A stretch of 64,000 bases of DNA from the NCBI GenBank assembly GCA_015179125.1, contig WHVA01000205.1, forward strand, positions 62,001-126,000. Reading direction: 5' to 3'. Below, in pieces: positions 44,542 through 58,303 of this stretch. Positions within the stretch are counted from its first letter, which is position 1; every line of letters starts with the position of its first letter. The notes under the pieces were generated by a model. That model saw only the letters and a list, made by a program, of their open reading frames with translations. It was not told the origin of the DNA and did no database searches. The DNA comes from Gautieria morchelliformis (taxonomy: Eukaryota > Basidiomycota > Agaricomycetes > Gomphales > Gomphaceae). The position numbers and the translations under genes are program-made.

Positions 44542-45884
44542 TTGTTGGCGCTCTCGACGTCATCATGGCGACCTAGTTGTCCCGCTAGCTGCAGGCGGAG
44601 TGTTATAATTGATTTGCCATTTACTTAAGGCTGGCCAGCCTCATTGCGGCTGCGGGAGTCATGTCGAATCAGCAGACTCACGATTGGTGGGCTACAGCTG
44701 TAGGGTGTACAGAAGTAAGCCAAGAGGCTGTACTTGTGCAGATCCTACATCGGGAGTAAGTGGCAAAACGACAACTTAAATGTCATTAGACATACACCAA
44801 GCCACGCATGTCTGAACTCGTGGATCTCCGCGACAGTGATGTATACTATATGGTGCAAGCCCCCTCCGACACATGCAGATACGACACGCGTGTGACGTGC
44901 CCATACCAAGGCGAACATGTTAGGTGGCTTGTGAAAAGGGCAACAACTGAAATTAATTCGATGAAAGATGTGCTATGAGAAGTCGTCGGAGTCAAGGAAA
45001 TCGCCGAAGCAGACGGAGCATTAGGGCAAGGCTGCCTAAAAGACCCCTGAGTTTCAGTGTAGTGTGGCCTGGTCATGCCAAGGTGAAGGTGGTGTGGTCT
45101 TAATGTTCCACGAGCATGCATATAACGATACCCAGCGAAGACCTCAAAATATCGGGAACATATTTTCAAGATGCTGGTAATGAGAGAACAGACGCTGCTC
45201 GGCGACCACTGTGCCGAATGAACATTTCAAGGGTGTGGCGTATCAGAAGGCGGAGCTGGGCAGCGATGCCTTCGCGATCAAGAAGTCCCTGAGATACTGA
45301 AGTGCAAGACGTTAACAATCATATCAAGACTGTGACAGACGTGCGGAGAAGAAATCGGGGGAATCATTCAAGTTCCTGATGGCGCCAGCGTAAGCAGGGG
45401 GGAAGTCACCCCTATAGACATGCACTCGATATAGGCGTGAGCATACAATGTCGCACTGATTACAGGCAGCCATGTCAGGACACCAGTAATCACGGACCGC
45501 GACCCGGAAGACCTGGCTGCAATTGGCTCCAAGTCAGGATGGAGACGTTACGCCAGGATCTTGGGAAGCTATTCCGGAAAGACTGCTGAACCAAGAACAA
45601 GGCCAGTGTAAGGCAAAACTCTTAGTCGACAGGCGGCAGGTTTGAAATAAGGGTGACGTTTTCAGCCGCAGCACACTAATGGTCAATATTGGTCATCAAA
45701 CTGATTCCTGATGACATGGAGTGGCGAGGTCAGTACAGGAGTAGCCGATTCATCTTCCTGTAGAGGGGCAGCAAGTCAAGTCTAATTATGGCCCGGAAGA
45801 GTATGGGTACATCTAGCACCAGATATGAATTGCGGGGGAGCAAGCAACCAGCATGAAGGGGTACTTCTGCATACATAAAATATG
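44542..45884. other. Intergenic, possible decayed small gene
   Basis: Mostly nothing recognisable. At 44661-44990 (plus) there is an ATG exon reading MSNQQTHDWWATAVGCTEVS ending at a GTAAGT donor, and beyond the next acceptor a segment MSELVDLRDSDVYYMVQAP, but the two do not join in one frame. 45170-45780 has no long ORF at all. Confidence 0.35.
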
Positions 45885-46548
45885 TCAGGGGGATAGCTCG
45901 TGCGGCGGTAGAGCTGCAGAGGGATGAGGGGGTGATGGCCTGGGAGACACTGTGTGTGCACTTGCGGGGGCTGACGGTGGCTGGAGTGAAGCCCCGGAAG
46001 GAAGCGGGTATTCAAGAGCCTTTCGCAACATTGAATTCCTGAGTGTGAAGAGTAAGGTGGCAGGCCTTCTCCAGCACCAGGTGACCTTACCGTTGCTTGA
46101 AGCCCGTCAACGAGGCCACAGGATGGAGGTCATCCGCAGCAGTCCTGCCAGATGTCAAGACGACATTCCAACGAGTGTGGAGGCAAGTCACTGACCCTTT
46201 CTCCGTCGGCGGATGTGCCACTGTTTCAAGGACGTACATTTTGGTGTTTTTCGGCTCTTCGTCTTCGGCCATGGACCCAACGCCGGGGGCATCGCTCACC
46301 TTTAGGGCGGTTATGGCGAGTTGCGGAGAGAGGCTCTGCACTCGCGCGAGTTCCGGTGATGCCGGGTCGTAGTCCATAACAAGGACATGAGCGTTATTTA
46401 GAGGGGACAACGGAGGGTCGTCGCGAAACTGATACCGAATGATAGGGTGCGTGAGCGTCGGTGTGTTGCTCACTGATGCGTGTGATGGCGACGAAGAGAG
46501 ATGAGAGTGTGCGAGCAGGACATAATGAGGTGGAGACGACTCGGACAT
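45885..46548 (-). CDS. Conserved basidiomycete-type protein of unknown function
   Basis: The likely start at 46548 gives MSESSPPHYVLLAHSHLSSS; the frame is open 24 codons further up to 46620, but the part from this Met looks like the conserved one. It continues IIRYQFRDDPPLSPL, AHVLVMDYDPASPEL and LAITALKVSDAPGVGSM, ending exon 1 at FKQR. A clean 52-bp intron (46039-46090) joins in frame to NSMLRKALEYPLPSG and a Pro/Ser-rich tail, stop at 45885-45887. I recall similar proteins in other basidiomycetes but know no function. It shares a short upstream region with the CAP gene. Confidence 0.7.
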
Positions 46549-46724
46549 GATGACTGACAGGATCAAGCCGGTGAGCAATGAGCAACCGGCTGCAGATAGA
46601 CGCCGTTCGGTTGCAGACAATGAGCTGAGGCTCTATTTAAGCTCCATTTCGTACCCTTCCTCTCCTCCTCCCTCTGTGGCCCCGCCGTATTCATTCTTTT
46701 GTCAACTCGCTCTTTACTTCTGAT

Positions 46725-48031
46725 ATGACTCTCTTCATCCTCGCAAGTTTCCTGGCACTCGCACTCGTCGTCCCCGGTGGACAGGCGACTCCCACTGGAA
46801 TCCGCGTTCGCGACACCGATATCACAAAATGCGTTGGCAAATGTCGTGCTAACTTTGGTTGGCCAGGATATCCATTTCCAAATAACCCTTGGGGTCTGGT
46901 CGTGGACCCCAAAATGGTGAGCAGCTTGAGCAGCTCGAGCAGCTCCGGAGATGGTGTCCAGGCTCCTGGGTATAGTTACCCCGTAGTCTCGTGCGTGATG
47001 CTATCCACTTTTCAGAAAGGCCTGTCACTTAAGCTGTATATAGCACGGTTGACCGAACTTGTTCGTCATCTGTCGCCGCCGCATCAGCTTCGTCGGGTGC
47101 GACCCCCCAAAATTCAACGGTCCCGTTAAATACCACATCCAGCTTCACACCTCCCGTGCCAACGAGTTCATCTGTGCCTCCGCCTCCGCCGCCACCCTCC
47201 TCCTCTCCCTCCCCCTCCTCATCGTCGTCGTCGTCTTCATCTTCATCCCCGTCCTCTTCTCCGCCCCCCAAGTCCTCCTCACCTCCCCCTCCGCCCGCAT
47301 CGACACCTTCGCCGTCTCCCTCGCCGTCTCCCTCGCCATCTCCCTCGCCATCTCCCTCGCCGTCTCCCTCGCCGTCTCCCTCGCCGTCTCCTTCCACCGA
47401 CCCCGGCGCCTCTACAGGCTCTGGTTCAACGAGCGGACCTACGTCCCAATCTGATATTCAAGCGTACCTCGCCGGGCATAACACTGTACGATCTCAGCAT
47501 GGTGCGGCCCCACTCACGTACTCCCAGGACCTCGCCGCCAAGGCACAGCAATGGGCCAACGGTTGCGTATTTCAACACAGCGGCGGAACACTAGGCCCCT
47601 TTGGAGAAAACCTCGCTGCAGGAACGGGTAGTGGATATGGCATACCCCAGGCCCTCCAGTCTTGGACTGATGAAGCTTGTGGGTGGCCTGTGCGGTTTCT
47701 GATATCACCGCTCTGACCCTCAGACTAGCGCAATTCAATTCTGGCGATCCCCAGCCATCCCATTTCACTCAGGTCGTCTGGAAGAGCACGACCCAGGTTG
47801 GGTGTGCCCTCCAGGATTGCGACGGAATATTCCCTGCCAGCTTTGGAGTCAGTCGCATACTTATCCTAGTTCTTGCGTTGGGCTAATATCTTTTCGCTAG
47901 AAAGCGCACTACTATGTCTGCGAGTACTCACCACAAGGAAACGTCATCGGGGAATTTGGGTGTGTTTGGTGTTCATTATGCTCTCCTCAATCGTGCTCAC
48001 CTGTTTGTTAAGTACCAATGTCCAAGCCTGA
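46725..48031 (+). CDS. Secreted CAP/PR-1 (SCP) protein with Ser/Pro stalk
   Basis: CAP-superfamily secreted protein; fungal members bind sterols or lipids (family knowledge). The ATG at 46725 opens a signal peptide, MTLFILASFLALALVVPGG. Next comes a short region with CVGKCRANFGWPGYPFPNNP, then a long low-complexity stalk of Ser/Pro repeats (about 47170-47400), including about nine tandem SPSP-type units encoded by CCCTCGCCGTCT-like 12-mers. The CAP domain follows: LAGHNTVRSQHGAAPLTYS, KAQQWANGCVFQHSGG, FGENLAAG, SHFTQVVWKSTTQVGCALQD, YYVCEYSPQGNVIGEFG, and the end TNVQA with TGA 48029-48031. Key CAP motifs are intact; four or more introns. Confidence 0.88.
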
Positions 48032-48388
48032 TGACGAGGCTCTGATCAGCAAGTCATACCCTTCAGTTATCCTTCTCATACCCTTCTCGCATCTGCCGTA
48101 TACTGCCGGCTCGTATCCGGTAGTTAGCATTTCCTCATTTCGGCCCGGCGCGCATATGTCGTCTTCAATTTTTGTTTCTTTCATTTGTTACCTCCATACG
48201 TATCTCAATGATCACAACCTTCTATCGAAGCGAGAATATGAGACCGGCGGGAGATCTTATCCACGCGAACCTGGTGTCGACCGTTTGTCCCCATATCAGT
48301 GACTCGACCAGGTCAATTTCGCTGATGCCACTGTCGACACCCAGCCCCTCAAGCAAGCAACTATGTAGCACTTAAAGGCAAACACAAA
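48032..48388. other. Convergent 3' intergenic region
   Basis: Between the stop codons of the CAP gene and eIF3k, which converge here. Expected 3' UTRs; no gene, RNA or repeat seen. Confidence 0.5.
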
Positions 48389-49390
48389 TTATGCTACCTG
48401 TGCATGTGCGATAATTTTGGACAGCTCTGTGCATTCTATTATGAGACGACCTCGATTGAAGCTTCATAAATGACTCACGTGGCAGCTGGATGTTTTCTCG
48501 TACAACCGTCGCTTCGATGCGATTGTCTGGATTCGCCGGAATAGCAACCACTCCGGTATTTGGATCTTGTGACCACCCCTGCCGTGAAATATACTCATCT
48601 AAAGCACCCCCTGACCATTCTCTTACGTGAGTACTGGTCCAACAGGTAATATAGAAGGACCTGCCTTCAAGATCCAGATAGCTACCAAGCCGCTGCCGAC
48701 CAATTCGCTGGAATGCGGCCCTTACAGCACGAATAGCTACCTCGCGCACCGCATCTTCAAATCCAACGCATTCAATGGTATAGTTGTCCCGTAAGGTTTC
48801 GAGGTCTTCGGAACGGAACAGAGACCAAAAAGCAGGGAAACGACATTGGTGGAGAAGGCTTGATAGGTGTGTCAGAAGAGGAAGAAGTACAGGGACAGCA
48901 TCTGGTTCGTCCTGACTGGCTAAATATGCCTGATTAAGCAGAGGATATGAGTCGGTGAGGGTGATACGGCTGATTACGACGCACGTCGCGTTCGCCCAGC
49001 AAGGCGAGACATAGATTAAAGTCTGGCTGTGGGGCGGCAGTAAGGGCCTTAATAAGGATGTTGACCACAACGTCGGGGTTGTACAAGTCGGGGTTGAACT
49101 GATACCTGTCGCATGGGATCAGCTGAATATGGAGCATTCAGTGAGGACAGCCTGATGAGGCAACTCACAACTTGAGAATGGCCAGATTAGCCATGCAATC
49201 ATATTCCTGGCTCCGAATCTGGTGGTACAGGTAATCCTCGAGAATTCCAATGTTTGATGGGTTGTATCGGTCTAAGTCATTTGCCAAAACATCAGGACTG
49301 CATATCTTCCCATAAAGGAGTATCCGCACCAACTCCAGATACAAGCATTTCGATGACTTCTGGTCTAGTAGCAGGTGGTAAGGCACTCAT
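48389..49390 (-). CDS. Translation initiation factor eIF3 subunit k
   Basis: eIF3k homologue of the eIF3 complex. Start at 49390 ([20 protein letters not shown]). Diagnostic segments in order: [100 protein letters not shown] and [20 protein letters not shown]. The last exon, after an intron starting CAC/GTGAGT, gives [11 protein letters not shown] and stops at 48389-48391. This is the HEAT plus winged-helix layout of eIF3k, close to the usual length. Three or four small introns. Confidence 0.9.
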
Positions 49391-49942
49391 TTTGGCTGTC
49401 GAGCAAAAGACGGAGATGGAAAATATACAAAGTGCTTACCAAGCAGTAAGTCGAAATTAAAATATAACTGATGCTTAAGTGGGAACACGACGAAGTCGTG
49501 TGTTTTTGTTTACTTGTAATTCTGGTTACATAAATAATTTAGATGGTCATGACTAAATTTCGCAGCTAGGTGTCTCAGCACCTTTTCATACTTTGCTTTG
49601 GTATCTTCCGGCACTAGCCCTGGTGTGACAGTTACAACAGGACGTTTCTTGTTTCAACATACAAATCCTAATTTGACACGGAGAAAAACTATCGGCAGGC
49701 ATGCGCTTCAACCTTCGATGTGGGCCTGGAGTACGGCGTGGCTAGACTCGCACGTTCGAACAGGGTACGCGTGACATTCTTCAACTTCTCTCACCACAGT
49801 GGCAACCCCTGCCCCTGGCTTCTATTTCTTGAAGCCAAAGTTGGCAGCAGACTCAGCCGCGATTTTTTCCGCATTTCTGAGAGTCCTTTGGACAGAATAT
49901 CGACACCGTTAGCTGACAATTCATTTGATTGTGGTGAAGACC
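49391..49942. other. Intergenic region between GST and eIF3k
   Basis: Upstream of eIF3k and downstream of the GST gene (tandem on minus). No ORF with family features; plus ORF 49720-49959 is antisense to the GST end and not credible. Confidence 0.45.
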
Positions 49943-51173
49943 TTACTCCTCGAGGTTAAACCGAGAAGGAACGCCAAGACCTTTGTATGTCTTGGGACGG
50001 GCTTGAATACGTTCAAGCCAGGCCTATATGAGAGTTCGTGCTTAACACTCGCTCGGATGGCTGTGTAGACTATAATAAAAGTCACCTGTATGTTTGGATA
50101 GGGTGCCATATCGATGCCAGACCAAGGACCAATCGCCACCCTGACACAGCACAGAATAATTCGCCTTGCGCATTTGCTAGTTAATAGGACAAACTAACCA
50201 AGGGCTTTCACAGACGTAAGTCGAAGTATAGTATGTAATATCTTCGAACGAGTGCTCACAAAGTCTTAATATCAGCGAGACCATAGTGAGGCCCCACTAA
50301 CCATTCCCGACCTTCAAGCCGTTTCTCGAGCACAGAGAAAAGACGTTTAGTTTCGTCCTTGATGTGATGTCAGGACATGCAGACAAGTGGCTTACCACGC
50401 ACCTGGTAACGTTTGATGCCATACTCAACCTTCTCCCGAGCGTAGCGGAAGAAATGGTTCCTACGAAATAGCTGAGTCCATGACAAGAGCTAAACTGGCC
50501 TCAAATTTGACTCACGCTTGGCCCTGCCTGTGGAATAAACCTGAGCTGCAGATTTCGGACATCGTAACCAAAAGTGCTTACATGGGACCGACACCTCCAT
50601 GCGCGAAAAGCATCCATTGTAATTCCTCGCTGTAAAGATTTGGCTCTGTTATAGGATCATATGAAATTCTGCGTTCGGGGTCGTAGTGCTGAGCGAGATC
50701 TAAAACGCCAATGTCAAAGACGGAATCGAGTCGGGCAAATATGGGTCTCGCAAAATTACACAATAAGATGGCGGAGGTTTCAAATACCGGGAAATCACCC
50801 TCCTTATTCTTGTGGTCCACAATGGCCGGGATACGACCTGCATTATAAAGAGGCTTTCATGAAGCTGACACAGACTCCTCATCTTCCTAGCTGACCGTTG
50901 GGATTTATTTTCAGAAACCAGTCGCTTTTCTGCTCTGTCTCTTTAAAGGAGATGGTCCTTAGTTTGTCTGCGTCAGGACGGCTTTCAATAACAGAGACAG
51001 GTAGTTAGTAGGCGAGAGGAGTACACACACGGTACCTCGAGCTCCTCCAGTGCGACAGCAATCGGGTAACCTGGTAAGCATACTGTGTATTAGCATGCAG
51101 TTTAACTGCCATACAATCTAGTCTGCGCACCATTCGCGGTTCCCACAGTGTAGAGTGTGATAGGCTCAGACAT
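49943..51173 (-). CDS. URE2-type glutathione S-transferase
   Basis: Cytosolic GST of the fungal Ure2p-like/GTT group. Start at 51173: [12 protein letters not shown]. Further exons: [18 protein letters not shown] thioredoxin-fold start, [36 protein letters not shown], then after an intron [63 protein letters not shown], and the C-terminal [14 protein letters not shown] and [10 protein letters not shown], stop at 49943-49945. Both the GSH-binding fold and the helical domain are present. At least seven introns. Confidence 0.88.
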
Positions 51174-51565
51174 TGGAAGGGACTAACTTTGGTCGCGAAA
51201 TGACGTGGTCTTTATATGCACCATATTTGGTCCGATGGTGCATATATAAGGAGCACGTCATTCCCAGTGGTTTATAATCACGGCTTTGTAAGTGGACGCG
51301 TGTAATCCAATTTCTCATCGTTTAGATGCCGAGTTGGGGGAAGCCCCTCTCGGGAGTCGGGGAGGTCGGCGAATGGTCGTCATCGTGCGCCTTGCCTTCC
51401 AAGATTTCCTACCCGAAAAAAATGTATAACATTATTGATTCATGTACCGTACGCTGAATCGGCGGTCAGCCGTTGTTCGGGGCTTCGACAATCATAACAC
51501 CGTGTGGACGGAGGCTCAACTTACATAATCTAAAAGTTCAGGATTTGCTCTATATCGTCTACAAG
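51174..51565. other. Divergent intergenic region GST / UTP23
   Basis: Spacer between the two start codons, about 390 bp. Contains the inverted repeat listed separately. A plus ORF entering from 51473 is in the UTP23 frame but the conserved start is the ATG at 51566. Confidence 0.5.
51201..51260. promoter_or_regulatory. Inverted-repeat promoter element (TGACGTG + TATA in both arms)
   Basis: Left arm 51201-51223 and right arm 51236-51260 are imperfect reverse complements (about 20 of 23 positions) around a 12-base loop. Each arm carries TGACGTG, a CRE/bZIP-type core, and an A/T box (TTTATATG / CATATATAAGG). It lies 28-87 bp upstream of the GST start codon. The binding protein is unknown; bZIP control is inference from the core. 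Confidence 0.5.
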
Positions 51566-52539
51566 ATGAGGCACAAACGGGCAAAAGCGTATAAAAGGCT
51601 GATGGCATTATACCACCTCTCATTCGGGTTCCGAGAGCCTTATCAAGTTCTCGGTAAGTTTGATTTCTCTGTATCATGCCTTTCTGACCGAGTTTACAGT
51701 GGATTCCGAGATGTGCTCTATCTCAACATCGCTCAAGATGGACTTGGTCAAGCAGTTTGCCATCGTTCTTCAGGGCAGCGTTAAACCAAGTGCGCTATTT
51801 GTCCTGTTCCCGAGGCATATCTCACGCTTGCGGCAGTGATTACACAATGTTCTATCGTTGAGTTGTATAAACTGGGACCTTCTGAACAGGCGGCCGTGGA
51901 GTTGGCAAAGACGTTTGAGCGCAGAAAGTGCAATCATAGGGAAGCTATTTCTGGTAATGAATGTATTGCCAGCGTCGTGGGTTGGTCCCAGATGGTTGTG
52001 ACATGGCCGCGACAGCTGATACTGAAACTCCCAGGTGACTCCAACAAGCATCGCTACGTCATTGCATGTCAGTCTCAGGTTATGAGAGCTAGCCTACGTG
52101 GTGTTCCAGGTGTACCGATAGTACACCTTAATCGGACGGTCATGGTCCTGGAGCCCCCTAGTGACGCAACAATACAGGCGAAACGACGGGTATGTACTTA
52201 TCATCAATTTCAGATAATATGTCGACGGTTGTACAGGCGGAAGAGAAAGCTCTGCTGCCCTCGGACCCAGAGCAGAAGCAAATTAAGACAGACGGTCCTG
52301 TAGATGTACCAAAGAGAAAGAAAGGGCCCAAGGCCCCCAATCCGCTTAGCGTGAAAAAGAAGAAGGTGAGAACTGATGATTCGAACCAGACGACGGGCCA
52401 GACGAAGGCAGGAGGGAAACGGAAGCTCGAGGAGGATGGCACTTCACGCCCTACCAGTGACATGCAAGACTCCGGAGATGATAAGCCAAGGCGTAAACGT
52501 CGCAGAAGAATAACAGTGACCGCCGAAGCCCCGGATTAA
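51566..52539 (+). CDS. UTP23: rRNA-processing protein UTP23
   Basis: Nucleolar PIN-like protein of the Fcf1/Utp23 family, needed for early 18S rRNA processing (family knowledge). The conserved start is the ATG at 51566: MRHKRAKAYKRLMALYHLSF, then GFREPYQVL, joined by an intron to VDSEMCSISTSLKMDLVKQF, TQCSIVELYKLGPSEQAAVE, FERRKCNHREAISGNECIAS, NKHRYVIACQSQVMRASLRG and VPGVPIVHLNRTVMVLEPPS. The Cys/His pattern (TQC..., CNH..., ECI) is the Utp23 zinc site. The C-terminal tail is very Lys/Arg-rich (KPRRKRRRRITV), as in orthologues. Stop at 52537-52539. Confidence 0.9.
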
Positions 52540-52560
52540 CTACTGTACGCTACATTGTAC

Positions 52561-52887
52561 TGTAGTCCGGCGATTTCGTCATGTATATCTTCATGTATGA
52601 TCGTGATAGCATCTACATTCTGTGGCAGACTAGAATACAAAACTGAAATGCAATCCAAATCAACAAGCCCCTCGTTAGATGCAGAACTAGATGCAAAGTC
52701 GACTCCTTCTCAAGGTTGTAACCAGAAAGCGTGCGCCCGTCTTCCAATTGCTTCCCGGCAAAGATCAGGCGCTGTACATAGTACTGTATGTAGTCCGGCG
52801 GTTTCGTCATGTATATCTTCATGTATGATCGTGATAGCATCTACATTCTGTGGCAGACTAGAATACAAAATTGAAACGCAATCCAAA
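52561..52887 (-). pseudogene. Truncated ubiquitin relic and duplicated 3' UTR
   Basis: Two copies of a segment beginning TGTAGTCCGGCG (plus) start at 52561 and 52789, exactly 228 bp apart, the length of one ubiquitin coding unit. The left copy includes a decayed C-terminal half of ubiquitin on minus ([20 protein letters not shown] then EKESTLHLV), followed by a frame-changed end. It lies after the stop of the functional gene, so it is not translated. Confidence 0.8.
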
Positions 52888-56176
<3,289 letters not shown>

Positions 56177-56640
56177 TCACCATGCTTCCTTGGCGAGTTC
56201 TTTAATACAGGATGTATCCTGAGGCATGTTCTGGCCTTCTCGTTGACCTTGCTTAATCTGTTTCCATGTTTCAATGTAGAACTCCGACAGAGATGTGGAG
56301 CGTACCTCCGTGACGGCTGAAACGCTGGTAACGTGTGGGTGCTGTTTCACAAGGTCATACGCCAGTTAATTGTGCTTCGGAATACGATGGTCTTGCGGGA
56401 AAAGCAGCGACAACCGTAATCCCTGCATCGGTATCTATACCAGTCACACCTGACCGCTCCATGGAGGAGTAATCATTCATTATCCTGCAAAGGTCACGGT
56501 GGAATAGAAGCTTGGCGTCCACCGATTGATACACCGGAATTAAGAGCCACCATCCCCAGCATGACTTCCATCCCAAACCAGTCCCCTGCTTGTCATATGA
56601 TCTCTCTGGTGAGTCCCAGGCCTGCCGTTTATGTAAATAT
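56177..56640 (-). pseudogene. Gene fragment of unknown family
   Basis: Coding-like sequence in two frames. The first frame has VDAKLLFHRDLCRIMNDYSS and GVTGIDTDAGITVVAAFPAR, the second YDLVKQHPHVTSVSAVTEVR, SLSEFYIETWKQIKQGQREG and CIKELAKEAW with TGA at 56177-56179. The frames change at about 56365 without splice sites. Amino-acid composition and continuity suggest the C-terminal 130-140 residues of a larger enzyme. I could not name the family; no upstream exons were found to the right. Confidence 0.4.
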
Positions 56641-57593
56641 ATAAGACTAAACATCAGCATCAAGTTTGTTTACTTCTGGGGTGACGATTGGTGTGAGGGG
56701 TGGTGATGATGAGAGGCGAAAGCGCACTGCATCAGGTGTTCACAGTCTACTGAGTCAGCTCGAGATGCCTAGGTGAGGAATAATAGTTAGTTCCTCACTG
56801 GCAGAGCATTGGGAGAGGGGGGGAGGAGGTTGACGCTTCGGTGCGGGGAAGTTAGCTAGGAATCGCAAGGAACGACGGGGGGTTCGGAGCAGTCGAGGCC
56901 ATGTAGCTAGCTTTCCTCCTTTCAATATTTATGCCTCTCCAGTGCTTCGACACTATCTCTCCTCTCTCTCTCCTCTCTTGGTAGCGTTACGCGCGCGGTG
57001 CATGCCGGCACGGTAGTACATCTAACAATGAACCAAGACTATTTACCGGCCAGGTTGCAAGCTGTTTATGTAGTCTCGTCAATTCCTTGCGTAATATTTG
57101 CGATGGCTGATTCTCTTGCGCTGCATCTTTCTCTAGATAACATATCTAACTGCCACTGAAGCCGAGCTCGACAATTGTAACCACGATGAAAACAATAGTA
57201 GCAGTGAGAGCTGTGTACCGAGTGGTATATATATATCATCGGTAGTCCCCCCAACAAATTAACCTCTACATCGCATATCTGGACTGAACCGAGGTTCCTT
57301 AGGTTGTCCAAGATCGAAAGCTTGACTACCAATCAGCGAATATGGGGGAGTTGATGTCGATATTAACAAGCGATCGCAGAAGAAGGAAAGGCAAGGCAGT
57401 ATGTGCAGCTCTTTATCGAACCGACTGGTAGGCGACTGCTTCATTATGGAAATTCGAGCCAACTTGCATCAACGAGTTTTGTTTTCAAATGGACGTAACG
57501 TGACAATCTAAGACTTGAAAAAACCATCAAACAAAGGTTGGTACATACGACAACAAAAAAAGTAGGCAGAGTATGTACATCCCGTTGATAATA
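56641..57593. other. Intergenic, no feature seen
   Basis: Contains a CT-rich tract (about 56955-56985, CTCTCTCCTCTC) and nothing else recognisable; small minus ORFs at 57066-57462 have no family features. Confidence 0.4.
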
Positions 57594-58138
57594 TCATGCT
57601 GTGTTTCGTAAAACTGTATCGCAGTTAGCTTGCAGAAACGGTAGTCAATGGGTGGGAACAGGCTCACTTAATATCACCGAATCACCTCTGTGCAATAAAT
57701 GTGTATGTTAGTCGCTGTGCCGTCAGATAATCGGGACAACAGACCTCAGAAACATTTTACTGATGAATCTATCCTTGTTCACGGGTTTCTTGTTCTTCCC
57801 TTTCGGCACCTCAGTCCACATCTATGGAAAAGGATTAACGGATTTCATTCACAGGAGGAATGGAAGGTCTACTTCTTTCACATTCTCCAATACCTGAGAA
57901 AACATACTGAGGATCGTCTCACGAGCACAAGCCGATTAAACGCACCATATTGCTATGTCTATCGAACGCTTTGACGCGAGCAAGCAGCTTTTTGTTGTTG
58001 CGAAGGGAAATGAGGATCTGGGTATGATTCCTCACGGATTGCTGTAAGACAGAGAGTGGACCTTGACTGATTTCATGTTCTTCCAGCTGGCGTAGCTGGG
58101 CCTCGTCGAGCTCAGATTTTGGGACATGCACGTATTGA
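57594..58138 (-). CDS. Small nuclear ribonucleoprotein Sm D2
   Basis: Core spliceosomal Sm protein. Exon reading [40 protein letters not shown] and [18 protein letters not shown] carries the Sm1 motif; a later exon has [20 protein letters not shown] and SKMFLR, and after an intron GDSVIL, and after another ILRNTA with TGA 57594-57596, completing Sm2. The last two introns restore the expected end exactly. The first exon with the initiator Met, upstream of the acceptor at 58138, was not resolved. Divergent from Pescadillo. Confidence 0.9.
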
Positions 58139-58303
58139 CTGTGTAAAGCAAATGAATATTAGTCGTATACGATTGATTCACTTCAAGACAAGCTTGTACT
58201 GGCCTCATCGTGCTGTGGCGTTGAACCTGGTCGTCGGACTTGCAAATTTCTAAAATTTACCGAGTACTTGTGTTACTCTCCTCTTGGCCAGTTCCATCAG
58301 CGA

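Noticed and set aside
47029..47397. Minus ORF encoding (GDGE)n repeats
   Set aside because: Antisense of the Ser/Pro stalk of the CAP gene; no start context or family features.
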